Source: Bacillota bacterium
Lineage (GTDB): Bacteria; Bacillota; Clostridia; Christensenellales; Pumilibacteraceae
Assembly: GCA_009780875.1 (NCBI GenBank)
Contig: WQZE01000101.1
Coordinates: 1 to 5,035 of the forward strand
Direction of reading: 5' to 3'
DNA: 5,035 nt
Every line of letters begins with the position of its first letter. Position 1 is the first letter of the stretch. Positions 1 through 5,035 of this stretch are shown here, piece by piece. Both the position numbers and the translations under genes were made by a program. The notes below the pieces were generated by a model that saw only the letters and a list, made by a program, of their open reading frames with translations, made no database searches and was not told the DNA's origin.

Positions 1-1
1 A

Positions 2-814
2 AATTTTGGGTGGTACGATGTCGCCGACATTGTGGTCACCGCTTTTGTGATTTATGGCGTGCTGAGGTTCCTAAAAAACAACTATGCTTTGCGGCTTGTC
101 AAGTTTTTGGTCTTGTTTGTCATTGTGTCTATTTTGTTGACAAGCAAATTGTTGGCACCCCATATGCGTCTAGTGCCCGTGCTGTTTGGCAATTTTGTGC
201 TCATTTTGCTGGTTTGCGTATTGGTGATTTTTCCACAAGAAATCAGAAAAGGGTTGTGGAAACTGGGGAGCCCAAAAAAGTATCAGGGCGTGTATTGTAC
301 CAACTACCAATGTACGGAGCAACAATTGCGTACCACCATTGTGGAGATTGTCAAAGCGGTGCAGACCATTTCCAAACGGAACACAGGTGCTTTGTTGGTG
401 GTGGCACCAACGCCTATGCACTCGTATATTGTGGACAGTGGCACACGGTTGGATGCTGTGGTGAGTTCTTCGTTGTTGGAGTCCATCTTTGTCACCAAAG
501 GGCCTATGCACGATGGAGCCGTGGTCATCTATGGCAACAGAGCGGTGTCAGCGGGTTGTTTTTTGCCCTTGACACAAAGTGTGGACATTGCCAAAACGCT
601 GGGTGCAAGACATCGGGCTGCGATGGGGGTCACTGAGAGTACGGATTCGCTTTGCATTTTGTGTAGTGAGGAGACTGGGATTATCAGTGTTGCCAAAGAT
701 GGGAAGTTGAGACAGTACTTTGATAGCAGATTGTTGACGGATGCCTTGGAGCAAGTGTTTGGGCTCAAAGGGAGTGACCAAGAACCAAGATTGTTGGCAG
801 GGGGAGGCAACTAG
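2..814 (+). CDS. cdaA: Diadenylate cyclase CdaA (DisA_N family), 5' partial
   Basis: Membrane-bound enzyme that condenses two ATP into the second messenger c-di-AMP, which controls potassium and osmolyte transport and cell-wall homeostasis in Gram-positive bacteria. The reading frame is open from base 2 to the TAG at 812-814 (270 codons). Numbering from that first codon, three hydrophobic segments lie at about 8-24, 31-47 and 58-77, followed by the FPQEIRK boundary typical of CdaA and the cytoplasmic cyclase domain from about 105. The two signature motifs are intact: MHDGAVVI (DGA at 171-173) and GARHRAA (RHR at 203-205), followed by SEETG at 222-226. CdaA proteins are usually about 270-285 residues, so only the first few to about 15 codons should be missing. 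The GTG at 32 would cut into the first membrane segment and is not taken as the start. The downstream CdaR-like gene begins on the base after the stop, so the two are probably translationally coupled. Family assignment is secure; activity is inferred from the motifs. Confidence 0.95.
   Translation, partial: NFGWYDVADIVVTAFVIYGVLRFLKNNYALRLVKFLVLFVIVSILLTSKLLAPHMRLVPVLFGNFVLILLVCVLVIFPQEIRKGLWKLGSPKKYQGVYCTNYQCTEQQLRTTIVEIVKAVQTISKRNTGALLVVAPTPMHSYIVDSGTRLDAVVSSSLLESIFVTKGPMHDGAVVIYGNRAVSAGCFLPLTQSVDIAKTLGARHRAAMGVTESTDSLCILCSEETGIISVAKDGKLRQYFDSRLLTDALEQVFGLKGSDQEPRLLAGGGN
800..807 (+). promoter_or_regulatory. Ribosome binding site of the 53-codon gene
   Basis: GGGGGAGG lies 7 bases before the ATG at 815, inside the last codons of cdaA. 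This is one of the strongest Shine-Dalgarno matches in the window. It is the main reason to accept the very short reading frame that follows as a translated gene. Confidence 0.75.
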
Positions 815-976
815 ATGGAAAGCAAAATAAAAATCAATAGATTGGACGAACCCAAGGTCAAAAAGCCGTCCAAATGTAAAGGTGCACTCAAAGCAATTTT
901 TGTGTCCAATGTGGTGCTCAAATTGGTTGCCGTGGTGTTGGCAGTGGGTATTTGGGTCGTTGTGGCGGCATTGTAA
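815..976 (+). CDS. 53-residue single-pass membrane protein, CdaR/YbbR N-terminal anchor-like
   Basis: Very short gene (ATG 815, TAA 974-976) beginning on the base after the cdaA stop. Residues 1-27 are strongly basic and polar (IKINRLDEPKVKKPSKCKGA), and residues 28-53 are one hydrophobic helix, giving a topology with the N-terminus inside and almost nothing outside. The segment SNVVLKLVAVVLAVGIWVVV (31-50) follows the pattern of the CdaR/YbbR N-terminus: an N shortly before LK, then a leucine-rich helix ending in a tryptophan and valines. CdaR is the usual partner gene directly after cdaA and binds and modulates CdaA. Here all extracytoplasmic YbbR repeats, normally several hundred residues, are absent. 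No downstream frame continues them, because the deaminase starts 15 bases later. A reduced CdaR or a membrane microprotein acting on CdaA is the inference. A generic small membrane protein cannot be excluded, since the similarity rests on about 20 residues plus position. Being a gene is well supported by the ribosome site, the spacing and the sensible composition. Confidence 0.75.
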   Translation: MESKIKINRLDEPKVKKPSKCKGALKAIFVSNVVLKLVAVVLAVGIWVVVAAL

Positions 977-981
977 CTCGT

Positions 982-985
982 GGAG
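982..985 (+). promoter_or_regulatory. Ribosome binding site deciding the dCMP deaminase start
   Basis: GGAG lies 6 bases before the ATG at 992. A GTG at 980 in the same frame would place this element inside the gene and has no ribosome site of its own, so ATG 992 is preferred. Confidence 0.65.
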
Positions 986-991
986 AAAATA

Positions 992-1441
992 ATGGATAAA
1001 TGGGACAAAAGATTTTTGGATATGGCTACACATATATCAGAGTGGAGTAGTTGTATCAGGCGGCATGTGGGTGCTGTCATTGTCAAGGACAAGAGGATTT
1101 TGGCTACCGGGTACAATGGTGCGCCGAGCGGGGTCAAGAGTTGTGAAGAACGGGGCACTTGTATGAGGCAGGATTTGGGCATAGAGAGCGGCAAGAACCT
1201 AGAAATAGGTTATGCAGTGCACGCTGAGCAAAATGCAATCATTCAAGCCGCCAAGTTTGGGGTATCCGTAGAAGGGGCGGTTTTGTATTGTACGCATCAG
1301 CCTTGCACACTTTGCTCCAAAATTATCATCAATAGTGGTATCAAAAAAATCATCTATATAGAGGGTTATCCAGATGACTTTTCTAGACAAGTGCTTGCAG
1401 AGGCAAAAGTAGAACTCATCAAAGTAAGTCAGTTGAAATAA
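992..1441 (+). CDS. Deoxycytidylate (dCMP) deaminase, ComEB-like
   Basis: Zinc-dependent cytosolic enzyme converting dCMP to dUMP, the substrate for thymidylate synthase. The product has 149 residues, normal for the bacterial family. The cytidine/deoxycytidylate deaminase signature is complete: HAEQNA with zinc ligand H77 and catalytic E79, and QPCTLCSK with zinc ligands C105 and C108. Upstream lies the family's GYNGAPSG loop (40-47), and the stretch with C51, C57 and R59 matches the dCMP deaminase insertion rather than plain cytidine deaminase. The fold continues through IINSGIKKIIY and a C-terminal AEAKVELIKV. The gene starts 15 bases after the CdaR-like gene and most likely shares its transcript. 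In competence-gene naming this is comEB, but nothing here shows a competence role. A riboflavin-type or tRNA deaminase is unlikely given the GYNG and HAEQNA context. dTTP/dCTP feedback is known for some relatives but cannot be read from the sequence. Confidence 0.93.
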   Translation: MDKWDKRFLDMATHISEWSSCIRRHVGAVIVKDKRILATGYNGAPSGVKSCEERGTCMRQDLGIESGKNLEIGYAVHAEQNAIIQAAKFGVSVEGAVLYCTHQPCTLCSKIIINSGIKKIIYIEGYPDDFSRQVLAEAKVELIKVSQLK

Positions 1442-1462
1442 ATCTACGGTCAAAAATAGGAA
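1433..1462 (+). promoter_or_regulatory. Possible promoter before mcsA with a CtsR-like half-site
   Basis: TTGAAA (1433-1438) lies 18 bases before TAGGAA (1457-1462), a good -35 but a poor -10 box. Between them GGTCAAA (1448-1454) equals one half of the known CtsR heptamer repeat, but no clear second heptamer follows at the usual 3-base spacing. The same word also occurs inside the 53-codon gene (855-861), so chance is a serious alternative. Confidence 0.2.
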
Positions 1463-1477
1463 TGTGCAAAGGTGCAC

Positions 1478-1482
1478 AAGGG
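1478..1482 (+). promoter_or_regulatory. Ribosome binding site deciding the mcsA start
   Basis: AAGGG lies 7 bases before the ATG at 1490. An in-frame GTG at 1472 would put the site inside the gene, and it adds residues not found before the MxC start of McsA proteins. A small hairpin (TGTGC 1463-1467 with GCACA 1474-1478) touches the site. Confidence 0.6.
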
Positions 1483-1489
1483 TACAGAT

Positions 1490-1912
1490 ATGCTTTGTCA
1501 AAGGTGTCAAAAAGAGCAAGCGGTCCTAAAATTGGAGCACAAGATGGGCAGTGTGTCTAGCACGCTTGTGCTGTGCAATGGTTGTGCAAACAAAATGTAC
1601 GACCAACCGCAAACCAGCACAAGTCATCAACAAGCCTCCGCACGACAAGGTGGTGAGAGTGGTTTTGCTTTTGATGTCAAAATACCGCAACAAGCCTTGG
1701 CATCTTTTGTACAAATTTTTGGTGGATTGTCATCAGCCAACGGTGCTACACAAAATTTGCAAATCAAGTGCAAAGATTGTGGGACTTCGTTTGAGGATTT
1801 CAAGGGGTCGCTGTATGTAGGGTGTCCACATTGCTATGATGCTTTTGGGCAAGGGTTGATGCAGGTGTTGCAATCCGTACAAGGGAGTACGGTACACAAG
1901 TCGCTTGAATAG
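1490..1912 (+). CDS. mcsA: McsA-like zinc-finger protein, short form without UVR segment
   Basis: McsA is the zinc-binding activator of the protein-arginine kinase McsB in the Gram-positive stress response. This product has 140 residues. The first zinc-binding unit is CQRC (3-6) with CNGC (29-32), as in the MxCxxC...LCxxCA start of McsA. A glutamine- and serine-rich linker follows (about 38-60). The second unit is CKDC (94-97) with CPHC (112-115), embedded in the family signature with CGTSFEDF and GCPHCYDAF and ending near the STVH that matches the GNTVH/GSTQH region of McsA. Known McsA proteins are about 170-185 residues and continue into a UVR (UvrB/UvrC-type) coiled-coil motif. Here the gene stops a few residues after STVH, and only 50 bases separate it from mcsB, so the UVR segment is absent rather than frameshifted. 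The neighbour mcsB makes the identity secure. Whether it still activates McsB is inference. Confidence 0.9.
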   Translation: MLCQRCQKEQAVLKLEHKMGSVSSTLVLCNGCANKMYDQPQTSTSHQQASARQGGESGFAFDVKIPQQALASFVQIFGGLSSANGATQNLQIKCKDCGTSFEDFKGSLYVGCPHCYDAFGQGLMQVLQSVQGSTVHKSLE

Positions 1913-1951
1913 TGAAAGCAAAGAATTTGAAAGCAATATACGGATAGGTAT

Positions 1952-1956
1952 AAAGG
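1952..1956 (+). promoter_or_regulatory. Ribosome binding site deciding the mcsB start
   Basis: AAAGG lies 6 bases before the ATG at 1963. A second in-frame ATG at 1969 would leave 12 bases of spacing, so 1963 is preferred. Confidence 0.6.
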
Positions 1957-1962
1957 CACGCA

Positions 1963-3006
1963 ATGGATATGCAAAACACAACCAACGATATCACCTTGTC
2001 TTGCAGGGTGCGGCTGGCACGCAATATTTTGGGTTTGCCCTTTGTGAGCAAGTTGCCCAAGGAAAAGGCTAGCGAGAATGTCAACAAAGTGTACAACGCA
2101 CTCAAAAATTTTTCTTTGGGTGGACAAGCGGGTGGTAGTCAAGAATGCAACAATTTTTTGCTGTATAGAATGAGCGATATGGACTTGCTTGACACCAAAG
2201 TCTTGCAAGAAAAACGGCTCATCAGTGAGGACTTGGCACTCAACAAAGCAAGCGGGGCTGCCATCATAGATGAAAGCGAGCAAGTGAGCATTATGGTCAA
2301 CGAAGAGGACCATTTGCGATTGCAATCTTTTGAGAGTGGGCTTGATTTGTACAAGGCCTATCATAGACTGTCCAAAATTGATGCGTACTTGGGCAAGGTG
2401 ATAGGGTATAGCGTCAGTCCACGACTGGGTCATTTGACAAGTTGCGTGACCAATGTGGGCACGGGGATGCGTGCGGGGGCGTTGCTATTTTTGCCAGGAC
2501 TGGGGATGAGTAGAACCATTGAAAAAACGATTAGCCTAGCATCCAATTTTCAAATCTCTATTAGAGGATTCTTTGGAGAGGGGTCAGAAAATGACGGGTA
2601 TTTTTATCAAATATCCAATCAACGAACCTTGGGATTGACAGAGAAAGAGATTTTGGATTCTGTGACCAGTGTGATTGCACATCTTGTGCAAGCAGAGCAG
2701 AGTGCAAGACACGGGATATATTCTGCCAATCAAGTGGTGCTCAAAGACAAGGTTTTGCGTGCCTATGGGATTGTGACCAATGCATATTGTTTGAGTTCCA
2801 AAGAACTCATGGAGTACTTGGCACTTGTCAAGTTGGGGCATAGTTTGGATATACTCAGACTAGATGATGTAAAAAAACTGGACAAACTGATAGAAGAATG
2901 TCAGCCAGCACAAATCACCGCCATTGGGGACGGACTGTATGACCCCATAGAAAGGGATGTGTACAGAGCAAGATTGGTGGCAAAATCCATCAAACGAGTG
3001 GGCTAA
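1963..3006 (+). CDS. mcsB: Protein-arginine kinase McsB
   Basis: Phosphagen-kinase-fold enzyme that uses ATP to phosphorylate arginine side chains; phosphoarginine marks proteins for the ClpC-ClpP protease and inactivates the repressor CtsR in Bacillus. The product has 347 residues. Visible family motifs in order are SCRVRLARN (13-21, nucleotide-binding arginines), NEEDHLRLQ (113-121, catalytic acidic residues), LTSCVTNVGTGMR (158-170, with the active-site cysteine C161), RGFFGEGSE (201-209) and QISNQ (216-220). Near the C-terminus RDVYRA (331-336) keeps the RDxxRA phosphoarginine-binding motif that separates McsB from creatine and arginine kinases, which also have a different N-terminal domain. 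Against Bacillus McsB (363 residues) the N-terminus is shorter by roughly 15-20 residues, starting almost at the SCRVRLARN region. All catalytic and allosteric landmarks are present, so an active kinase is expected. mcsA lies 50 bases upstream; clpC, the usual next gene, does not follow. Confidence 0.95.
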   Translation: MDMQNTTNDITLSCRVRLARNILGLPFVSKLPKEKASENVNKVYNALKNFSLGGQAGGSQECNNFLLYRMSDMDLLDTKVLQEKRLISEDLALNKASGAAIIDESEQVSIMVNEEDHLRLQSFESGLDLYKAYHRLSKIDAYLGKVIGYSVSPRLGHLTSCVTNVGTGMRAGALLFLPGLGMSRTIEKTISLASNFQISIRGFFGEGSENDGYFYQISNQRTLGLTEKEILDSVTSVIAHLVQAEQSARHGIYSANQVVLKDKVLRAYGIVTNAYCLSSKELMEYLALVKLGHSLDILRLDDVKKLDKLIEECQPAQITAIGDGLYDPIERDVYRARLVAKSIKRVG

Positions 3007-3015
3007 AAAATAAGC

Positions 3016-3023
3016 AAAGGGAG
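3016..3023 (+). promoter_or_regulatory. Ribosome binding site of the membrane protein gene
   Basis: AAAGGGAG ends 7 bases before the ATG at 3031. It is a strong site that fixes the start and suggests active translation although the gene lies only 24 bases after mcsB. Confidence 0.65.
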
Positions 3024-3030
3024 ATTATTT

Positions 3031-4563
3031 ATGAATACAATGGGACTATTGGGTGTCGCTACCAGTACAATCATAGGCGCATTTTTGACCGTGGTGTTGT
3101 CTGCGGGCGTTGTGTTTTTGGTGCTTTTGGCGGTCGTGATGCTTGTGCGGAGTCTCCAAAGCAAAGAGGCATCCCAAGTGTCAACGAAGGAGCAAGAAGG
3201 TACCGTCAAAGAAAATGCCCTAGGAATGAATCCGGCAACGGCACTTTGTTTTATTGTTTTGCTGGGTGCGGTGGCACGGTTGCTTTTTGGTATGTTTATC
3301 AAAGGCGATTCCATTTTTTTTGCAAGAGTAGTGTATGATGCCAAGGGGATGGCTAATGGGGTGAGTTATTATCCTGGTGGCAAGCAGTTTCCACTTGCGT
3401 ACTATATCTTTGGTTTTTTTGGCGGAATCTTGACGGGTGGTAGTGAGGGGATTGCAACGCAAGTTGCACTCAAATTGCCACTCATTCTTGCGGACATTGG
3501 TACCACCATCTTGCTATACAAAATAGGCAAAAAATATGAAAATGCCAAAGTGGGTTTGATTTTGGCGTTGTTATATTCTTTCAATCCACTCTTTGTTTGG
3601 TCCACAGCGATGGCAAGCAGTGTGGTGGCATTGGTGATTTTTGTCTTGTTCTTTGCTTTTTATATGCTGGTGTCAAGAAAGTATATGGCGTTTGTTGCTT
3701 TGTATTTTTGTGCGATTTTGCTTGATAGGTCGGCGTTGTTGTTTGCGGCACCTGTGGCTATGTATCTTTTGTACTTGTTTTTCAAAGGCATCAAATTGTG
3801 CAAGACAAAAGGGTTTGAAGACATTATGAATGACCCGGGGCGTGCGGTGGTTATTTATTTGCCGCTTTGTGTGCTGGGTGGATTTTTTGCCTCAATGCTT
3901 ATTACACTCCCGCTGATGCCCGCTGGACAAAGAGAGGTCTTTGGCGTGTTTGGGCAAGTGTGGGAGGCAAGCATCAAGGGCAACGGGTACTTTGGGCAAA
4001 ATGCACTCAATATTTTCAATCTCTTTTTGAGAAACGGTGTGCCGTTTGGCGACGCTTTCCCAAGTACGGGTGTTTTTGTTGTGTTCTTTTTGCTTGCGTT
4101 TGGGATTGCCATCATTTTGTATCTCTCCAAAAAGAACAGGGCAAACTTTGTGCTGATAGCAACTTTTGTTGCCTTGACCGTGGCGTTGTATTATATTGAC
4201 AACAATGCCTTTACCGCCTTGCCCGCCATTGCCTTGTTGTTGCTTTGCTATGTGCTTATCAAAGACAAGAGATTGTTGGTTTGCTTTGGACTCTTTTGCT
4301 TGGTGTTTTTTGTCAATGGAATAGCGTCCCAAATACACTCCGACAGTTTTTCAAAAACGACGGGCAATGGACTTTTGGATTACCAAGTGGAGGGCGGTGC
4401 CCTTGTGTTGTCCATCCTATGTACGATTGTTGCTTTGGTTGTGCACATTTATCTTGTCGTGGTGACGCTTGATATTTGTATGTCCAACCGTGTCAAAGAA
4501 CTCACCAAGGATAGTACAGCAACCGCAGGGCAATGCTTGAAGTCTTTGTTTAGCAACAAGTGA
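3031..4563 (+). CDS. Polytopic membrane protein, GT-C glycosyltransferase-like
   Basis: A 510-residue integral membrane protein with about 12-13 hydrophobic segments, roughly at 8-40, 68-90, 119-135, 147-166, 173-190, 193-213, 217-252 (probably two), 272-294, 345-365, 371-389, 393-410, 413-430 and 456-481. A polar, charged stretch (41-66) follows the first segment. Between the second and third segments, a loop starting KGDSIFFARVVYDAKG (91-106) and running through SYYPGGKQFPLAYY (112-125) has the layout of lipid-linked-sugar (GT-C) transferases: acidic residues after the early membrane helix, then a YP...P.YY patch. KLPLILADIGTTILLY (148-163) also resembles the helix in which those enzymes carry an aspartate. 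Such enzymes move sugars from polyprenyl carriers to cell-surface acceptors. This is pattern resemblance only; I recognise no diagnostic catalytic motif, and a transporter or flippase is possible. Its short distance from mcsB suggests co-transcription rather than a shared function. No frame damage is visible. Confidence 0.7.
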   Translation: MNTMGLLGVATSTIIGAFLTVVLSAGVVFLVLLAVVMLVRSLQSKEASQVSTKEQEGTVKENALGMNPATALCFIVLLGAVARLLFGMFIKGDSIFFARVVYDAKGMANGVSYYPGGKQFPLAYYIFGFFGGILTGGSEGIATQVALKLPLILADIGTTILLYKIGKKYENAKVGLILALLYSFNPLFVWSTAMASSVVALVIFVLFFAFYMLVSRKYMAFVALYFCAILLDRSALLFAAPVAMYLLYLFFKGIKLCKTKGFEDIMNDPGRAVVIYLPLCVLGGFFASMLITLPLMPAGQREVFGVFGQVWEASIKGNGYFGQNALNIFNLFLRNGVPFGDAFPSTGVFVVFFLLAFGIAIILYLSKKNRANFVLIATFVALTVALYYIDNNAFTALPAIALLLLCYVLIKDKRLLVCFGLFCLVFFVNGIASQIHSDSFSKTTGNGLLDYQVEGGALVLSILCTIVALVVHIYLVVVTLDICMSNRVKELTKDSTATAGQCLKSLFSNK

Positions 4564-4606
4564 GTTTGGCAAGCAGTTTTGGTTGATGGTAGCAAAAGAA
4601 AAACAC

Positions 4607-4611
4607 GAGGG
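4607..4611 (+). promoter_or_regulatory. Ribosome binding site of the ComM/YifB gene
   Basis: GAGGG lies 9 bases before the ATG at 4621. An ATG at 4613 is in another frame and stops after seven codons, so 4621 is the start. Confidence 0.55.
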
Positions 4612-4620
4612 AATGAGCAA

Positions 4621-5035
4621 ATGTTGGCAAAAATAAAGAGTTTTGGATTGCAAGGAATCAAAGGTTTTTTGGTGGATATTGAAATAGATATCAACAACGG
4701 CTTGCCTAGTATTGAGATGGTGGGGCTCCCAGATGCCGCCATCAAAGAAAGCAAGGAGCGGATACGGAGTGCTATCAAAAACAGCAAATACAAATTTAGC
4801 CCTAGCAAAATCACCATCAATCTTGCGCCGGCGGACACCAAAAAAGAGGGTGCCGTATACGATTTGCCCATCGCCATTGGCGTGCTGGTTGCAACGGGGC
4901 AAATTGACATAGGGGAGCACAAAGATACGATTATGCTTGGAGAACTCAGCCTTGATGGTCATTTGCGTCCCATCAAAGGTGTGCTGCCCGCTTTGATTGA
5001 GGCAAGAGCCAAGGGGCATACCAGGTTTTTTGTGC
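4621..5035 (+). CDS. YifB/ComM-family Mg-chelatase-like AAA+ protein, N-terminal part
   Basis: The gene runs off the right edge; 138 codons of an expected roughly 500 are present. The N-terminal domain is highly characteristic of the YifB/ComM family: MLAKIKSFGLQGI at the start, VDIEIDINNGLPSIEMVGLP (18-37), KESKERIRSAIKNS (43-56), ITINLAPADTKKEGAVYDLP (65-84) and LGELSLDGHLRPIKGVLP (106-123). This part has the Lon-protease S5-like fold; the AAA+ ATPase core with Walker motifs and the C-terminal domain should follow outside the window. In Gram-negative bacteria ComM is a hexameric helicase that promotes branch migration during natural transformation; the role in Gram-positive relatives is less clear. 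In many Bacillota this gene sits near dprA, which would be worth looking for just downstream. It starts 57 bases after the membrane protein gene with no visible terminator between. Confidence 0.95.
   Translation, partial: MLAKIKSFGLQGIKGFLVDIEIDINNGLPSIEMVGLPDAAIKESKERIRSAIKNSKYKFSPSKITINLAPADTKKEGAVYDLPIAIGVLVATGQIDIGEHKDTIMLGELSLDGHLRPIKGVLPALIEARAKGHTRFFV

Noticed and set aside
10..636. 208-codon plus-strand frame in another phase over cdaA
   Set aside because: It is a shadow of cdaA, rich in Cys, His and Trp, with no family resemblance.
855..861. GGTCAAA inside the 53-codon gene as a CtsR site
   Set aside because: It encodes part of the basic KVKK stretch within a coding region, has no second heptamer, and shows how easily this word arises from the favoured GTC-AAA codon pair.
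548..1033. Long open frame on the minus strand across the end of cdaA and the next gene
   Set aside because: It lies antisense to convincing genes, its composition is not protein-like, and no ribosome site is seen; the window's avoidance of TAA at codon junctions makes such frames long by default.
1927..1954. TTGAAA-16-TATAAA promoter-like pair just before mcsB
   Set aside because: The -10 box overlaps the mcsB ribosome site, so transcription would start at about the ATG and lose that site; the boxes are more likely chance in AT-rich spacer.
3313..3321. Run of eight T in the membrane protein gene as a phase-variation tract
   Set aside because: The run is short, falls on Ile-Phe-Phe codons in a hydrophobic protein with many T-rich codons, and the frame is intact.
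4566..4595. TTGGCA with TAGCAA as a promoter for the ComM/YifB gene
   Set aside because: The -10 match is only three of six and nothing else supports it.
4564..4620. Possible terminator between the membrane protein gene and ComM/YifB
   Set aside because: No stable inverted repeat followed by a T run can be found; the gap looks like plain operon spacer.
4417..5019. 200-codon minus-strand frame opposite the membrane protein end and ComM/YifB
   Set aside because: The plus strand carries an unmistakable ComM/YifB N-terminus here; the reverse frame shows no recognisable motif.

Overview
The window reads as ordinary chromosomal DNA of a Gram-positive, Bacillota-like bacterium, most likely an uncultured member of the Clostridia. 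This rests on gene content (CdaA-type diadenylate cyclase, McsA/McsB protein-arginine kinase pair, ComEB-like dCMP deaminase), on strong AGGAGG-like ribosome binding sites, and on a moderate GC content with heavy use of the leucine codon TTG. The exact lineage is inference. No RNA gene, CRISPR array, insertion sequence or phage gene is visible.

Layout: six genes with recognisable families or folds, plus one very short gene, all on the + strand. They are (1) cdaA, lacking only its first codons because the window begins inside it; (2) a 53-residue gene abutting it that looks like a CdaR/YbbR protein cut down to its N-terminal membrane anchor; (3) a dCMP deaminase; (4) a short McsA; (5) McsB; (6) a large polytopic membrane protein with a GT-C glycosyltransferase-like layout; (7) the first 138 codons of a YifB/ComM-family Mg-chelatase-like AAA+ protein, running off the right edge. 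Gaps are 0, 15, 48, 50, 24 and 57 bases, with no convincing terminator, so all seven could share one transcript; a separate promoter before mcsA is possible.

How the parts work: CdaA makes c-di-AMP at the membrane, and the tiny neighbour sits where its regulator CdaR normally lies. The deaminase feeds dUMP to thymidylate synthesis. McsA and McsB form the arginine-phosphorylation system that marks proteins for ClpCP, but here they lack the usual ctsR in front and clpC behind, and McsA lacks its C-terminal UVR segment.

Points most worth a second look: the CdaR-like microprotein, the reduced mcsA-mcsB unit, and a striking sequence habit across the whole window. That habit is near-complete absence of the palindromes GATC, AGCT, ACGT, TTAA and CATG, and near-total avoidance of a T-ending codon before a codon starting with AA.
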